Shown here piece by piece: positions 10,077 to 17,804 of a stretch of DNA of 64,000 nt. The notes beneath the pieces were generated by a model that saw only the letters and a list, made by a program, of their open reading frames with translations, did no database searches and was not told the DNA's origin. The DNA is from Burkholderiaceae bacterium (GTDB taxonomy: Bacteria > Pseudomonadota > Gammaproteobacteria > Burkholderiales > Burkholderiaceae). The position numbers and the translations under genes are program-made. Positions within the stretch are counted from its first letter, which is position 1; every line of letters starts with the position of its first letter. The stretch lies in assembly GCA_021166835.1 (NCBI GenBank), contig JAJPEN010000048.1:1-64000 (forward strand). The letters run 5' to 3'.

Positions 10077-10709
10077 TCAAGAGGATTCCAGATCTACGCC
10101 GATCTCGATGACGGCGTCGGAGACGAAGCGGTACGGAGGAACCACCAGATTCGTCGGCGCGGGCACGTTGCGATAGACGCGCGCGGCAAGGTCGAAGAAC
10201 GAGCCGTGACACGGACAGAAGAAGCCGCCCGGCCAGCCGGGACGAAGGTCGGGCGCGTTGACGTCCGGACGGTACGTAGGGATACAGCCGAGATGCGTGC
10301 AGATCGCTACGTAGACGCCGATCTCCGGACGAATCGAACGATACGAATTTGCGGCATAGGCAGGCTGCTGTTCGGCGCGCTGCGACAACGGATCGACCAG
10401 CAATGCCTGCAATTCCTTTGACTGCAGGCTTTCCAGCTGAGCGGGACTGCGTCGAAGGATCCATACCGGCTGGCCCCGCCATTCGACGGTCATCAGTTTC
10501 CCTTCCTGAAGGCCGGCGATCGACACCGTGACCGGCGCGCCGACCGCCTTCGCGCGTTCGCTCGGCGCGAACGACGCAACGAACGGAACGCCGGCGGCGA
10601 CCACTCCGGCGCCACCGACGCCGGTCGTCATCCAGGTGATGCGACGGCGCGAAGCATCGGGTCGATCGATGGGTTTCGCTGGAACGGAAGGCTTCGTGGA
10701 ATCGGCCAT
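10077..10709 (-). CDS. Rieske [2Fe-2S] protein (ubiquinol-cytochrome c reductase type)
   Basis: A 210-residue Rieske protein: a twin-Arg-like RRR at 21-23 ahead of one hydrophobic segment (about 29-48), then the cluster ligands CTHLGC at 137-142 and CPCHGS at 165-170, with the disulfide cysteines present. This is the form of the bc1-complex iron-sulfur subunit. No cytochrome b or c1 genes accompany it; neighbours are the phosphoketolase (6 bp upstream) and the beta-CASP nuclease. It may therefore be an alternative subunit exchanged into the bc1 complex under stress, or serve another electron carrier. That role is inferred. Confidence 0.9.
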   Translation of the reverse strand: MADSTKPSVPAKPIDRPDASRRRITWMTTGVGGAGVVAAGVPFVASFAPSERAKAVGAPVTVSIAGLQEGKLMTVEWRGQPVWILRRSPAQLESLQSKELQALLVDPLSQRAEQQPAYAANSYRSIRPEIGVYVAICTHLGCIPTYRPDVNAPDLRPGWPGGFFCPCHGSFFDLAARVYRNVPAPTNLVVPPYRFVSDAVIEIGVDLESS

Positions 10710-10715
10710 GGTGGT

Positions 10716-13232
10716 TCAACGCAAGGTTTCAGGGTCGCCGCGCCCCTGCACGGCAATCCATTCATCCGTCGTCAGCCAGGGCTCCGGACGGACGTCCATC
10801 GCTTGCGCCGCACGCGCCAGTACATGGGCCCAGGTACACCGGTTCGCGAACAGCATGCCGAACGTGTCCAGCGTTCCGCCGCGATTGATGAAACCGAGGT
10901 ACGAAGTCTTCCGCACGCCCGTGTCGATCCGGCGCAGCACGCCGGTGATCGGCTCGGGCCTCGTATGCGAGACAACGATTCGCGTGTCGCTGTGCTCGGG
11001 AAACATTTCGGCGAGGTCGTGATCCGCCAAGGTGGCGCCTGCCTGAGCGTTGTCGTGTGGCGACTTCAATCGGCCGGGTTCAGCGACCACGACCACTGCG
11101 TGCGCGACGGCGTGCTGCGTCAACCGTTTCGATGCACGAAGCACCTCGACGAGTTGGTACGAGCCGATCGCCACCAGAACGAGCTTTTCTTCGGGCGCAC
11201 CAGAGCCGACCAGGCGCAGCATTCCGTGTGCGGCAAGTCGCCGGGCCTGCGCCTCGTTCACTACGCTCGGCACGGGTCGCTTCGGCACGACCATCACCCA
11301 TATCTGGCCCTGCGTGCGGTAGCAGGCGTCCATGCAGGCGAGCGCCGCGTTCCAGTCGGGCGGGAATACAACCCGGGCACGATCGGGGGGCTCGGCCATC
11401 CACGCTTCGCATAACGTCGGATCCTGGTGCGACAACTCGTTCTTGCCGTTCTCCCAGGTGTGAGAACTGACGACGATGGGCACCGAAAGCCAGCGCGGTG
11501 GGCGTCCCGCCGCCGCCTGGCCGCGAGCGAAAATCATCTCCTGGCGCATGGCGCCAAGCATCTTCACCGCAAACGCTTCGTAACTGACGACGAGATTCAG
11601 CCCCGCCTTGTTGGCGAGCGCCGCACAGACGACCGCCTCCTCGTTGAGCGCGGTGATCACCGCGCCGTCGACCGCCTCCGGCACGTTCGCTTCCGGCTCT
11701 GCCACTCGATGCCGGAAGTGCACGAGCGTGCGAGCCATGCCGTTGCTGCGCAATTCATCGGGGTTTCCGATTCGCACGCGCAACGTCGGGTTTGCTTGCG
11801 CAAGCGCGACGAACGCGTCGTCGAGCGCGCTCATCGGCGATCGGGCCGCCGAGGAATCCGCATCGCACCATGGCAGCTCGGCCGGTTTGCAACGAACGTC
11901 GCGCAGGGCAAGCGGATGGTCGCGCTCCAGCGGACGCCGTTGCGACTCGTGGTTGGACAATCGGCGCAGCGACTGAGAGAGCTCTTCCGGCGGCACCCAC
12001 AGTTTTCTCGTCGCCTCGTTGAAGCGGGTTCGCGCCTGCTCGTCGAGCGCAGGATTCGCGCCCAACGGCAGGTTGTGCGAGAGATTCGTCCCCGCGCCGG
12101 GGAATCCGTACCCCTTCGGGGCCTGCGCAATCGTGTAGTGAAGGGCGGCGGGATATTCGAGCGCACCCGCTTCTGCGGCGGCTGCGCAAGCGGCGAGGCG
12201 GGCTTCCGCCTCGAGTATGGCCCACGCAAAGGCAGCAGGATCGGTGCCATCGATGACGATCGGATCGAAGCCATTCAGGCGCAAATGATCGGTGAACCAG
12301 GCGACGCCTCCATCCTGTTCCATCGCGCTGCGCTGCTCGATGCGCCGGCCGTTGAGGATCATGATCGGCACCGCCAGTCCCGTGTCCTGCGCCCGCCACC
12401 AGCGCGGAGCCCAGTCCGCACCCCGTTGCTCCTCGAACGAACCGTCGCTCAGGAAAGCGACGAGTGTTTCGCCCGGCATCGGCATGTGCACGTACTGAAG
12501 CTCGGCGAAACCGAGGTATCCGCCCTCGATGAGACCTCCGGCCGTGTGCGCATTGACATGGCTGCCGATCGGGGCGCCCGGTTCGCCGTCGGCGTCGATG
12601 GCGTACGAGTAAAAATCGGCGCACAGGCGGGAAAGACCCGAATCCGAGACGTCGTAGCGAGTCGCCTGTTCGGGGTGCTGGTTACCGGTCAGCGCATTCA
12701 CGGCTTCGATAGCCGCAACGCTGTGTCCCTGCCCCATCAACCATGAACGCGTCCGTCCGGTGAGCGCGTTCGCGAGCAGATAGCCAACGTACGCGGGGAC
12801 CATGTTCAGCGATCCGCCGACGTGTCCCTCGGGCGTCTTCTTGAAATCACCAGCTTGTACAGGCTCTCCGTCGAGCCGTACCTGCCGGGCATAGCTCATG
12901 TGCACGACGAGCCACATCGCTGCGCTGGCGAGACGGTCGGCGGCGGCGAAGAGTCGCCACACGTCGGCAGACGCGTCAGCGGGTTCGTGCTCCAGTGCCA
13001 GCTCGTGCACCAGGCGACGCACGCGCAACTGCGTCTCATCGTCGTGACGTATCGCACCGAAACCCCTCGCCCACCGTGCGAAGTCTTCGTCGCGCAGGCG
13101 TGCGCTCGCCGCCGCTGCCGCGAGGCGGTGCATTTCATGCGTCGGCAGCGAGGCGCCCGCTTCGTGACGGTACGGAAATGGCGGGGAGCCGTCGGAACCA
13201 TCCCCGGTTCGATCGGTCGGGATCGTGCTCAT
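10716..13232 (-). CDS. divergent phosphoketolase-family enzyme
   Basis: An 838-residue thiamine-diphosphate enzyme related to phosphoketolase and sometimes labelled xylulose 5-phosphate 3-epimerase. HVNAHTAGGLIEGGYLGFAE corresponds to the family GGGLIPEGGYLGF region. SDGSFEEQRG replaces the usual GDGEAETG metal-binding motif, and MVVPKRPVP and GDPETLR lie in the C-terminal domain. True phosphoketolase splits xylulose 5-phosphate or fructose 6-phosphate to acetyl phosphate. The deviations (GHVGG instead of GHWGT, SDGSFEE) mean activity should not be assumed. The start at 13232 is chosen over the longer frame because AAAAGGAGGC stands just before it and the longer form would run into the methyltransferase gene. 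Confidence 0.8.
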   Translation of the reverse strand: MSTIPTDRTGDGSDGSPPFPYRHEAGASLPTHEMHRLAAAAASARLRDEDFARWARGFGAIRHDDETQLRVRRLVHELALEHEPADASADVWRLFAAADRLASAAMWLVVHMSYARQVRLDGEPVQAGDFKKTPEGHVGGSLNMVPAYVGYLLANALTGRTRSWLMGQGHSVAAIEAVNALTGNQHPEQATRYDVSDSGLSRLCADFYSYAIDADGEPGAPIGSHVNAHTAGGLIEGGYLGFAELQYVHMPMPGETLVAFLSDGSFEEQRGADWAPRWWRAQDTGLAVPIMILNGRRIEQRSAMEQDGGVAWFTDHLRLNGFDPIVIDGTDPAAFAWAILEAEARLAACAAAAEAGALEYPAALHYTIAQAPKGYGFPGAGTNLSHNLPLGANPALDEQARTRFNEATRKLWVPPEELSQSLRRLSNHESQRRPLERDHPLALRDVRCKPAELPWCDADSSAARSPMSALDDAFVALAQANPTLRVRIGNPDELRSNGMARTLVHFRHRVAEPEANVPEAVDGAVITALNEEAVVCAALANKAGLNLVVSYEAFAVKMLGAMRQEMIFARGQAAAGRPPRWLSVPIVVSSHTWENGKNELSHQDPTLCEAWMAEPPDRARVVFPPDWNAALACMDACYRTQGQIWVMVVPKRPVPSVVNEAQARRLAAHGMLRLVGSGAPEEKLVLVAIGSYQLVEVLRASKRLTQHAVAHAVVVVAEPGRLKSPHDNAQAGATLADHDLAEMFPEHSDTRIVVSHTRPEPITGVLRRIDTGVRKTSYLGFINRGGTLDTFGMLFANRCTWAHVLARAAQAMDVRPEPWLTTDEWIAVQGRGDPETLR

Positions 13233-13248
13233 TCTCGTTGCCTCCTTT

Positions 13249-13908
13249 TCACGCGGCACCTGCTTCGGCGATCGGGCGAAATCTCGGCCAGAAGCGCGGG
13301 GTACGCTGCGCGTACTCACGCCATTGCTCGCCAAAGCGCCGTTCGACTTCACGCTCCTCGGAAAGCGCCAGACGCAGGTACATCACGCACAGGATCGGGA
13401 ACATTGCCAACGTGAGAAGCGTTGGCCACTGCAGCAGAAAGCCGAACATGATCAGCACGAAGCCGGCGTATTGCGGATGACGCATCCTTGCGTAGGGTCC
13501 AGTCGTTGCCAGCGTTCCCGAGCGTTGGCTCGAATAGAGCACCGTCCACGAAGCCGACAGAAGCCAGAAGCCCCCGCCGATGAATCCCGCGCTCAGCAGA
13601 TGAAACGGTCCGAAGTGCGGATTGGTGCGCCAGCCGAACATCACCTCGAGCAGGTGCCCGGCGTCGTGCGACAGAAAGTCGACTCCGGGGAACTTCGAGC
13701 CCAGCCAACCGGACAGCAGATAGATCGTCAGCGGAAAGCCGTACATCTCGGCGAACAACGCGACCAGGAATCCGGAGAACGCGCCGAAGGAGCGCCAGTC
13801 GCGGCTCGACTGCGGCTTGGCGAAGCTGAAGGCGAAGATGATGAACACCAGCGAATTGATGACCACCAGGGACCAGAGCCCGTAAGCCGGTACGTTGTCG
13901 TGCGACAT
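13249..13908 (-). CDS. ICMT/PEMT-like integral membrane methyltransferase
   Basis: A 219-residue protein with several membrane segments: residues about 10-30, 42-65, 105-123 and 145-165. A C-terminal signature TTGPYARMRHPQYAGFVLIM is followed by EEREVERRFGEQWREY. This is the S-adenosylmethionine site of isoprenylcysteine carboxyl methyltransferase and phospholipid methyltransferase-like proteins. The bacterial substrate is unknown. It lies 16 bp before the phosphoketolase and 21 bp after the DUF2933 gene, in one operon. A GTG or internal start is less likely because the ATG keeps the first membrane segment. Confidence 0.82.
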   Translation of the reverse strand: MSHDNVPAYGLWSLVVINSLVFIIFAFSFAKPQSSRDWRSFGAFSGFLVALFAEMYGFPLTIYLLSGWLGSKFPGVDFLSHDAGHLLEVMFGWRTNPHFGPFHLLSAGFIGGGFWLLSASWTVLYSSQRSGTLATTGPYARMRHPQYAGFVLIMFGFLLQWPTLLTLAMFPILCVMYLRLALSEEREVERRFGEQWREYAQRTPRFWPRFRPIAEAGAA

Positions 13909-13929
13909 GCTCGTTCTCGTTGGCGTGTT

Positions 13930-14199
13930 TCAGTGCTTGTGTGTCGGTTGCTGCGACGAAGAGCGCGTCGAAGCGCGCGAGCCGGAATCACCGCCGCCAT
14001 GACCTCCATGTCCGCCGTGGAAGAAGTGCATCAGCGGACACAGCGCAAGCAGGAGGAAGGGAAGCCAGCCCAGCAGATGCGCGCGATGTTCGGTCCACAG
14101 GAAGAAGGCGCCAATGGCGAGGAAGCCGAAGAACACCCAGGAAACGGCTCGTCGGCCAGTTTCGCCTGAACCGGAATCTCGATGCGAGTGGTTCGACAT
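13930..14199 (-). CDS. DUF2933-type small membrane protein
   Basis: An 89-residue protein with two adjacent hydrophobic segments (about 20-37 and 43-58) followed by CPLMHFFHGGHGGHGG, a His/Gly-rich tail ending in HKH. This fits DUF2933, small membrane proteins usually found near copper and other metal-resistance genes. The start is supported by AGGAGAGG about 8 bases before the ATG. It is the first gene of the leftward operon and faces the thiolase gene over a 262-bp regulatory gap. The His-rich tail suggests metal binding. Confidence 0.8.
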   Translation of the reverse strand: MSNHSHRDSGSGETGRRAVSWVFFGFLAIGAFFLWTEHRAHLLGWLPFLLLALCPLMHFFHGGHGGHGGGDSGSRASTRSSSQQPTHKH

Positions 14200-14314
14200 G
14201 AATTGCCTCTCCTGCTGAATTGGCCCGTCGACCGGGTTGGTGCGACGCGGGGAAAACGCGTTCGACTCGACCTCAGTATGCCGCTAGGGAACTGGGGGAC
14301 GGATGACATGTGCA

Positions 14315-14328
14315 TTACATGTTCGTAA
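14315..14328. promoter_or_regulatory. TTAC-N6-GTAA dyad, first copy
   Basis: Perfect dyad TTAC (14315-14318), six bases, GTAA (14325-14328), extended to GCATTAC/GTAATGC. It sits in the 262-bp gap between the two divergent operons, 134 bp before the thiolase start and 116 bp before the DUF2933 start. A second perfect dyad lies 27 bp away. It is a candidate operator for an unidentified island regulator. Confidence 0.5.
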
Positions 14329-14341
14329 TGCATAGCGCGGA

Positions 14342-14355
14342 TTACGCAGACGTAA
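14342..14355. promoter_or_regulatory. TTAC-N6-GTAA dyad, second copy
   Basis: Perfect dyad TTAC (14342-14345), six bases, GTAA (14352-14355), extended by one base to ATTACG/CGTAAT. Its centre is 27 bp from the first dyad, so the two are not on exactly the same helix face (about 2.6 turns). It is 107 bp before the thiolase start. Confidence 0.5.
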
Positions 14356-14461
14356 TTTCGGGGTCAGATTTCGGCCGGGTTGTCCAAGCACAATGGGATC
14401 CACCGGGCCTTGGTCCATGTTCGTGCCGTTGCTTCCCGGTACAGCGGCGAAGGAGCTTTCG

Positions 14462-15649
14462 ATGTCGAATCCTGAAGTGGTCCTGTGCGCAGCTGTGCGC
14501 ACCGCGATCGGAGGCTACGGCGGCGCGCTGAAGGACGTTCCCGCGACCGACCTCGGTGCAATGGCGATTCGCGAGGTCCTCTCGAGAGCGAACCTGAACG
14601 GCGACGACATCGATACGGTGGTCATGGGCCAGGTCGTTCAGGCCGGCGCAAAGATGAATCCCGCGCGCCAGGCCGCGATGGCGGCGGGTATCGCAGAAGC
14701 AGTCCCCGCGATGACAGTGAATCGTGTATGCGGATCGGGCGCACAGGCAATTGCGACGGCAGCTCAGGAAGTGATGCTCGGTTTCGTCCAGTGCGCAATT
14801 GCCGGCGGCATGGAGAACATGGATCAGTCGCCGTACCTGATGAACAGCGGGCGATGGGGCTACCGGATGGGGGACGCGCAAATCCACGACAGCATGCTGC
14901 GCGACGGGCTGAACGATGCGTTCAGCGGCCAGCATTCGGGTTGGGTGACCGAAGACCTGGTTTCGAAGTTCGAGATCTCGCGTGAGGCGCAGGATCGCTG
15001 GGCGTTGCGTTCACAAACGCGATTCAGCGGCGCGCAGGCGGCCGGCAAGTTCGACGCGGAGATCGCGCCGGTCGAAATCCCGACGCGCAAGGGGCGCGTC
15101 ATTTTCGAGCGGGACGAACACAACCGCCCCGATATGACGCTCGAGTCGCTCGCGAAGTTGAAGCCGGCCTTCCGCAACGACGGCACCATCACGGCGGGCA
15201 ACGCTCCGGGCCTGAACTCCGGGGCGGCCGCGCTGATCGTTGCCAACGCCGCGTGGGCCGAGAAACGCGGTCTGGAGCCGATGGCACGCCTTGTGGCGTA
15301 CGGCGTCGGTGCGGTCGAGCCGGGCATGTTCGGACTCGGCCCCGTACCAGCCATACGTCAGGCGCTGCAGCGGGCCGGTTGGCAACTTGCCGATATCGAG
15401 CGAGCGGAAATCAACGAGGCGTTCGCGGCGATCGCGCTCGCGCTCACCAGGGAACTCGGTTTATCGGAGGAGGTCGTGAACGTCGAGGGCGGCGCCATCG
15501 CGCATGGACACCCGATTGGCGCCACCGGGGCCGTGCTCACGGCTCGGCTTCTGCATTCAATGCGACGCGACGGCGTCCGCCGTGGCTTGGTGACGCTTTG
15601 CATCGGCGGAGGGCAAGGGGTTGCACTCGCGCTCGAAGCGGTTCGGTGA
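14462..15649 (+). CDS. acetyl-CoA acetyltransferase (thiolase)
   Basis: A 395-residue thiolase. The nucleophile Cys is in VNRVCGSGAQAI (near residue 90); GQHSGWVTEDL, NEAFAAIAL, GGAIAHGHPIGATG and the second catalytic Cys in LCIGGGQG are all present. It condenses two acetyl-CoA to acetoacetyl-CoA or does the reverse, the first step toward polyhydroxybutyrate. The start at 14462 follows AAGGAG and gives a normal N-terminus (MSNPEVVLCAAVRT). It leads a rightward operon with copB and the PhaC-like DUF3141 gene. Together with the phosphoketolase-like enzyme it could link acetyl units to polymer or CoA balance; that is inference. Confidence 0.93.
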   Translation: MSNPEVVLCAAVRTAIGGYGGALKDVPATDLGAMAIREVLSRANLNGDDIDTVVMGQVVQAGAKMNPARQAAMAAGIAEAVPAMTVNRVCGSGAQAIATAAQEVMLGFVQCAIAGGMENMDQSPYLMNSGRWGYRMGDAQIHDSMLRDGLNDAFSGQHSGWVTEDLVSKFEISREAQDRWALRSQTRFSGAQAAGKFDAEIAPVEIPTRKGRVIFERDEHNRPDMTLESLAKLKPAFRNDGTITAGNAPGLNSGAAALIVANAAWAEKRGLEPMARLVAYGVGAVEPGMFGLGPVPAIRQALQRAGWQLADIERAEINEAFAAIALALTRELGLSEEVVNVEGGAIAHGHPIGATGAVLTARLLHSMRRDGVRRGLVTLCIGGGQGVALALEAVR

Positions 15650-15652
15650 CGA

Positions 15653-17734
15653 ATGAGTGAGAAACCGATGACCGATCACGGCTCGCACAGCGCCCACACT
15701 ACGCATGCCGAAGCGGCGCCGCCCATGCACGAGGGCGGGCACGCGCCCGACGCCCATGACAAGCACGCCGGCCACAGCGTGTCGATGTTCCGCAACAAGT
15801 TCTGGGTATCGCTCGCGCTTACGGTGCCGATCCTGATCTGGGGGCACATGCTGCCGCGGTTCTTCGGCTACACGCCGCCTCACCTGCCTGGGGCGGCGTG
15901 GATCGTTCCGCTCTTCGGGACGGTGGTGTTCGCGTACGGCGGCTGGCCATTCGTGCTGGGGGCCGTGCGCGAACTGAAAGACCGCCTGCCCGGAATGATG
16001 ACGCTGATCGCGCTCGCCATCACCGTGGCTTTCGTCTTCAGCGCGGCGGTCACGCTCGGCTTTCCCGGTACGCCACTGTGGGAGGAGCTCGCCACCCTCG
16101 TGACCATCATGCTCCTCGGCCACTGGCTCGAGATGCGCTCGGTCACGCAGGCCCAGGGCGCGCTCGGAGAGCTGGCCAAGCTACTGCCGGACAAGGCATT
16201 GCGCGTGCGTGGTGAAGGCGCCGCCGAACGCATGGAAGAGGTGCCGGTGTCCGAGTTGCGGGAGGGGGACATGCTTCTCGTTCGGCCCGGCGCGCGCGTA
16301 CCGGCCGACGGCGTGGTGCGCTTGGGCGAAAGCGCCGTGGACGAGTCGATGATCACCGGCGAGTCGGTGCCGGTGACGAAACAACCGGGAGCGAAGGTGA
16401 TCGCCGGCACGGTCAATGCCGCAGGGTCGCTGCGCCTCGAAGTGACCGGAACGGGCGAGCGAACTGCGCTTGCCGGCATCATGCGGCTCGTCGAGAAGGC
16501 GCAGAGCTCGCGCTCGCGCGCGCAGGCGCTCGCCGACCGGGCGGCAGCGTGGCTGACCTGGATCGCACTGGGCGCGGGCGCCGTGACGTTTGCCGCCTGG
16601 CTGATCGCTGGAGCCACCGGCGCCACCGCGATCGAGCGGCTCGTCACCGTGCTCGTCATTGCCTGTCCGCATGCGCTCGGCCTGGCGGTGCCGCTCGTGC
16701 TCGCAATCTCGACGACGCTCGGCGCGCGCTCGGGGCTCCTCGTCCGCGACAGGCGGGGCCTCGAGGAGGCGCGCAATCTCACCACCGTCGTATTCGACAA
16801 GACCGGCACGCTCACGCTCGGCGAGCACCGCGTGGTCGCGCTACGCACACTCGGCGATCTGTCGGAGGACCAGGCGCTGCGCCTCGCGGCGGCGGTCGAG
16901 CGCGATGCCGAGCATCCGGTCGCGCGCGCCATCGTGAAAAGCGCCGCGGAGCGCCGACTCGCCGTGCCCGAGGCACAGGCGTTCGAAGTCATCCCCGGGC
17001 GCGGAGCGCGCGCCGACGTCGAAGGGCGGCGGCTCGCGGTAGGCGGTCCCAATCTGCTTGCGCAGCTCGAGGTCACGCCGGCTCCCGAGCTGGGGCGCTT
17101 CGTCGAAGAGGCGGCCAAGCGAGGACAGGGAGTCGTCTATCTGGTCGAGGGAAGCCGCGCGCTCGCCGCATTCGCCGTCGCCGACGCGGTACGTCCCGAA
17201 TCGGCCGAAGCGGTACGGCGGCTGCACGAGGCCGGGATCGAAGTGGTGATGATGACCGGTGATGCGCGCGCTGTCGCGGACGCGGTGGCGCGCGACCTCG
17301 GCATCGACACCGTGCTCGCGCAGGTCCTGCCGCAGGACAAGGCCGCCAACATCGAACAACTGCAGAAGCAGGGCAAGCGCGTCGCGATGGTTGGCGACGG
17401 CGTGAACGACGCGCCGGCGCTCGTCACCGCGGACGTCGGTATCGCCATCGGCGCCGGGACCGACGTCGCGGTCGAGGCCGGCGACATCGTGCTCGTGCGC
17501 AGCGATCCGCGCGACGTGCCGCGTATCGTGAATCTCTCGCGCGCGAGCTACCGCAAGATGATCCAGAACCTGTGGTGGGCTGCGGGCTACAACATCGTCG
17601 CGATCCCGCTCGCGGCGGGCGTGCTTGCGCCGTGGGGCGTGCTGCTGACTCCGGCGGTCGGCGCAGTACTGATGTCGCTGAGCACGATCATCGTGGCAAT
17701 CAATGCGCAGCTCCTGCGGCGCGTGCGGCTTTGA
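15653..17734 (+). CDS. copB: copper-transporting P-type ATPase, CopB type (P1B-3)
   Basis: A 693-residue P1B ATPase. The N-terminus has nine His in the first 41 residues and no CxxC heavy-metal domain. The TM6 metal motif is CPH (338-340), the mark of the CopB class; CPC would indicate CopA/ZntA. TGES is at 235-238, DKTGT with the phosphorylated Asp at 382-386, and MVGDGVNDAPAL in the hinge. It expels Cu(I/II) from the cytoplasm. It begins 3 bp after the thiolase stop, so translation is probably coupled. HMA proteins, DUF411 and DUF2933 in the same island support a copper role. Confidence 0.92.
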   Translation: MSEKPMTDHGSHSAHTTHAEAAPPMHEGGHAPDAHDKHAGHSVSMFRNKFWVSLALTVPILIWGHMLPRFFGYTPPHLPGAAWIVPLFGTVVFAYGGWPFVLGAVRELKDRLPGMMTLIALAITVAFVFSAAVTLGFPGTPLWEELATLVTIMLLGHWLEMRSVTQAQGALGELAKLLPDKALRVRGEGAAERMEEVPVSELREGDMLLVRPGARVPADGVVRLGESAVDESMITGESVPVTKQPGAKVIAGTVNAAGSLRLEVTGTGERTALAGIMRLVEKAQSSRSRAQALADRAAAWLTWIALGAGAVTFAAWLIAGATGATAIERLVTVLVIACPHALGLAVPLVLAISTTLGARSGLLVRDRRGLEEARNLTTVVFDKTGTLTLGEHRVVALRTLGDLSEDQALRLAAAVERDAEHPVARAIVKSAAERRLAVPEAQAFEVIPGRGARADVEGRRLAVGGPNLLAQLEVTPAPELGRFVEEAAKRGQGVVYLVEGSRALAAFAVADAVRPESAEAVRRLHEAGIEVVMMTGDARAVADAVARDLGIDTVLAQVLPQDKAANIEQLQKQGKRVAMVGDGVNDAPALVTADVGIAIGAGTDVAVEAGDIVLVRSDPRDVPRIVNLSRASYRKMIQNLWWAAGYNIVAIPLAAGVLAPWGVLLTPAVGAVLMSLSTIIVAINAQLLRRVRL

Positions 17735-17804
17735 ACGACTCAACGCGACGCGTTTTCGGCACCGGCGCGCAGCGTGCAAGTAACCAGGAAGGCATGGACG
17801 ACAC

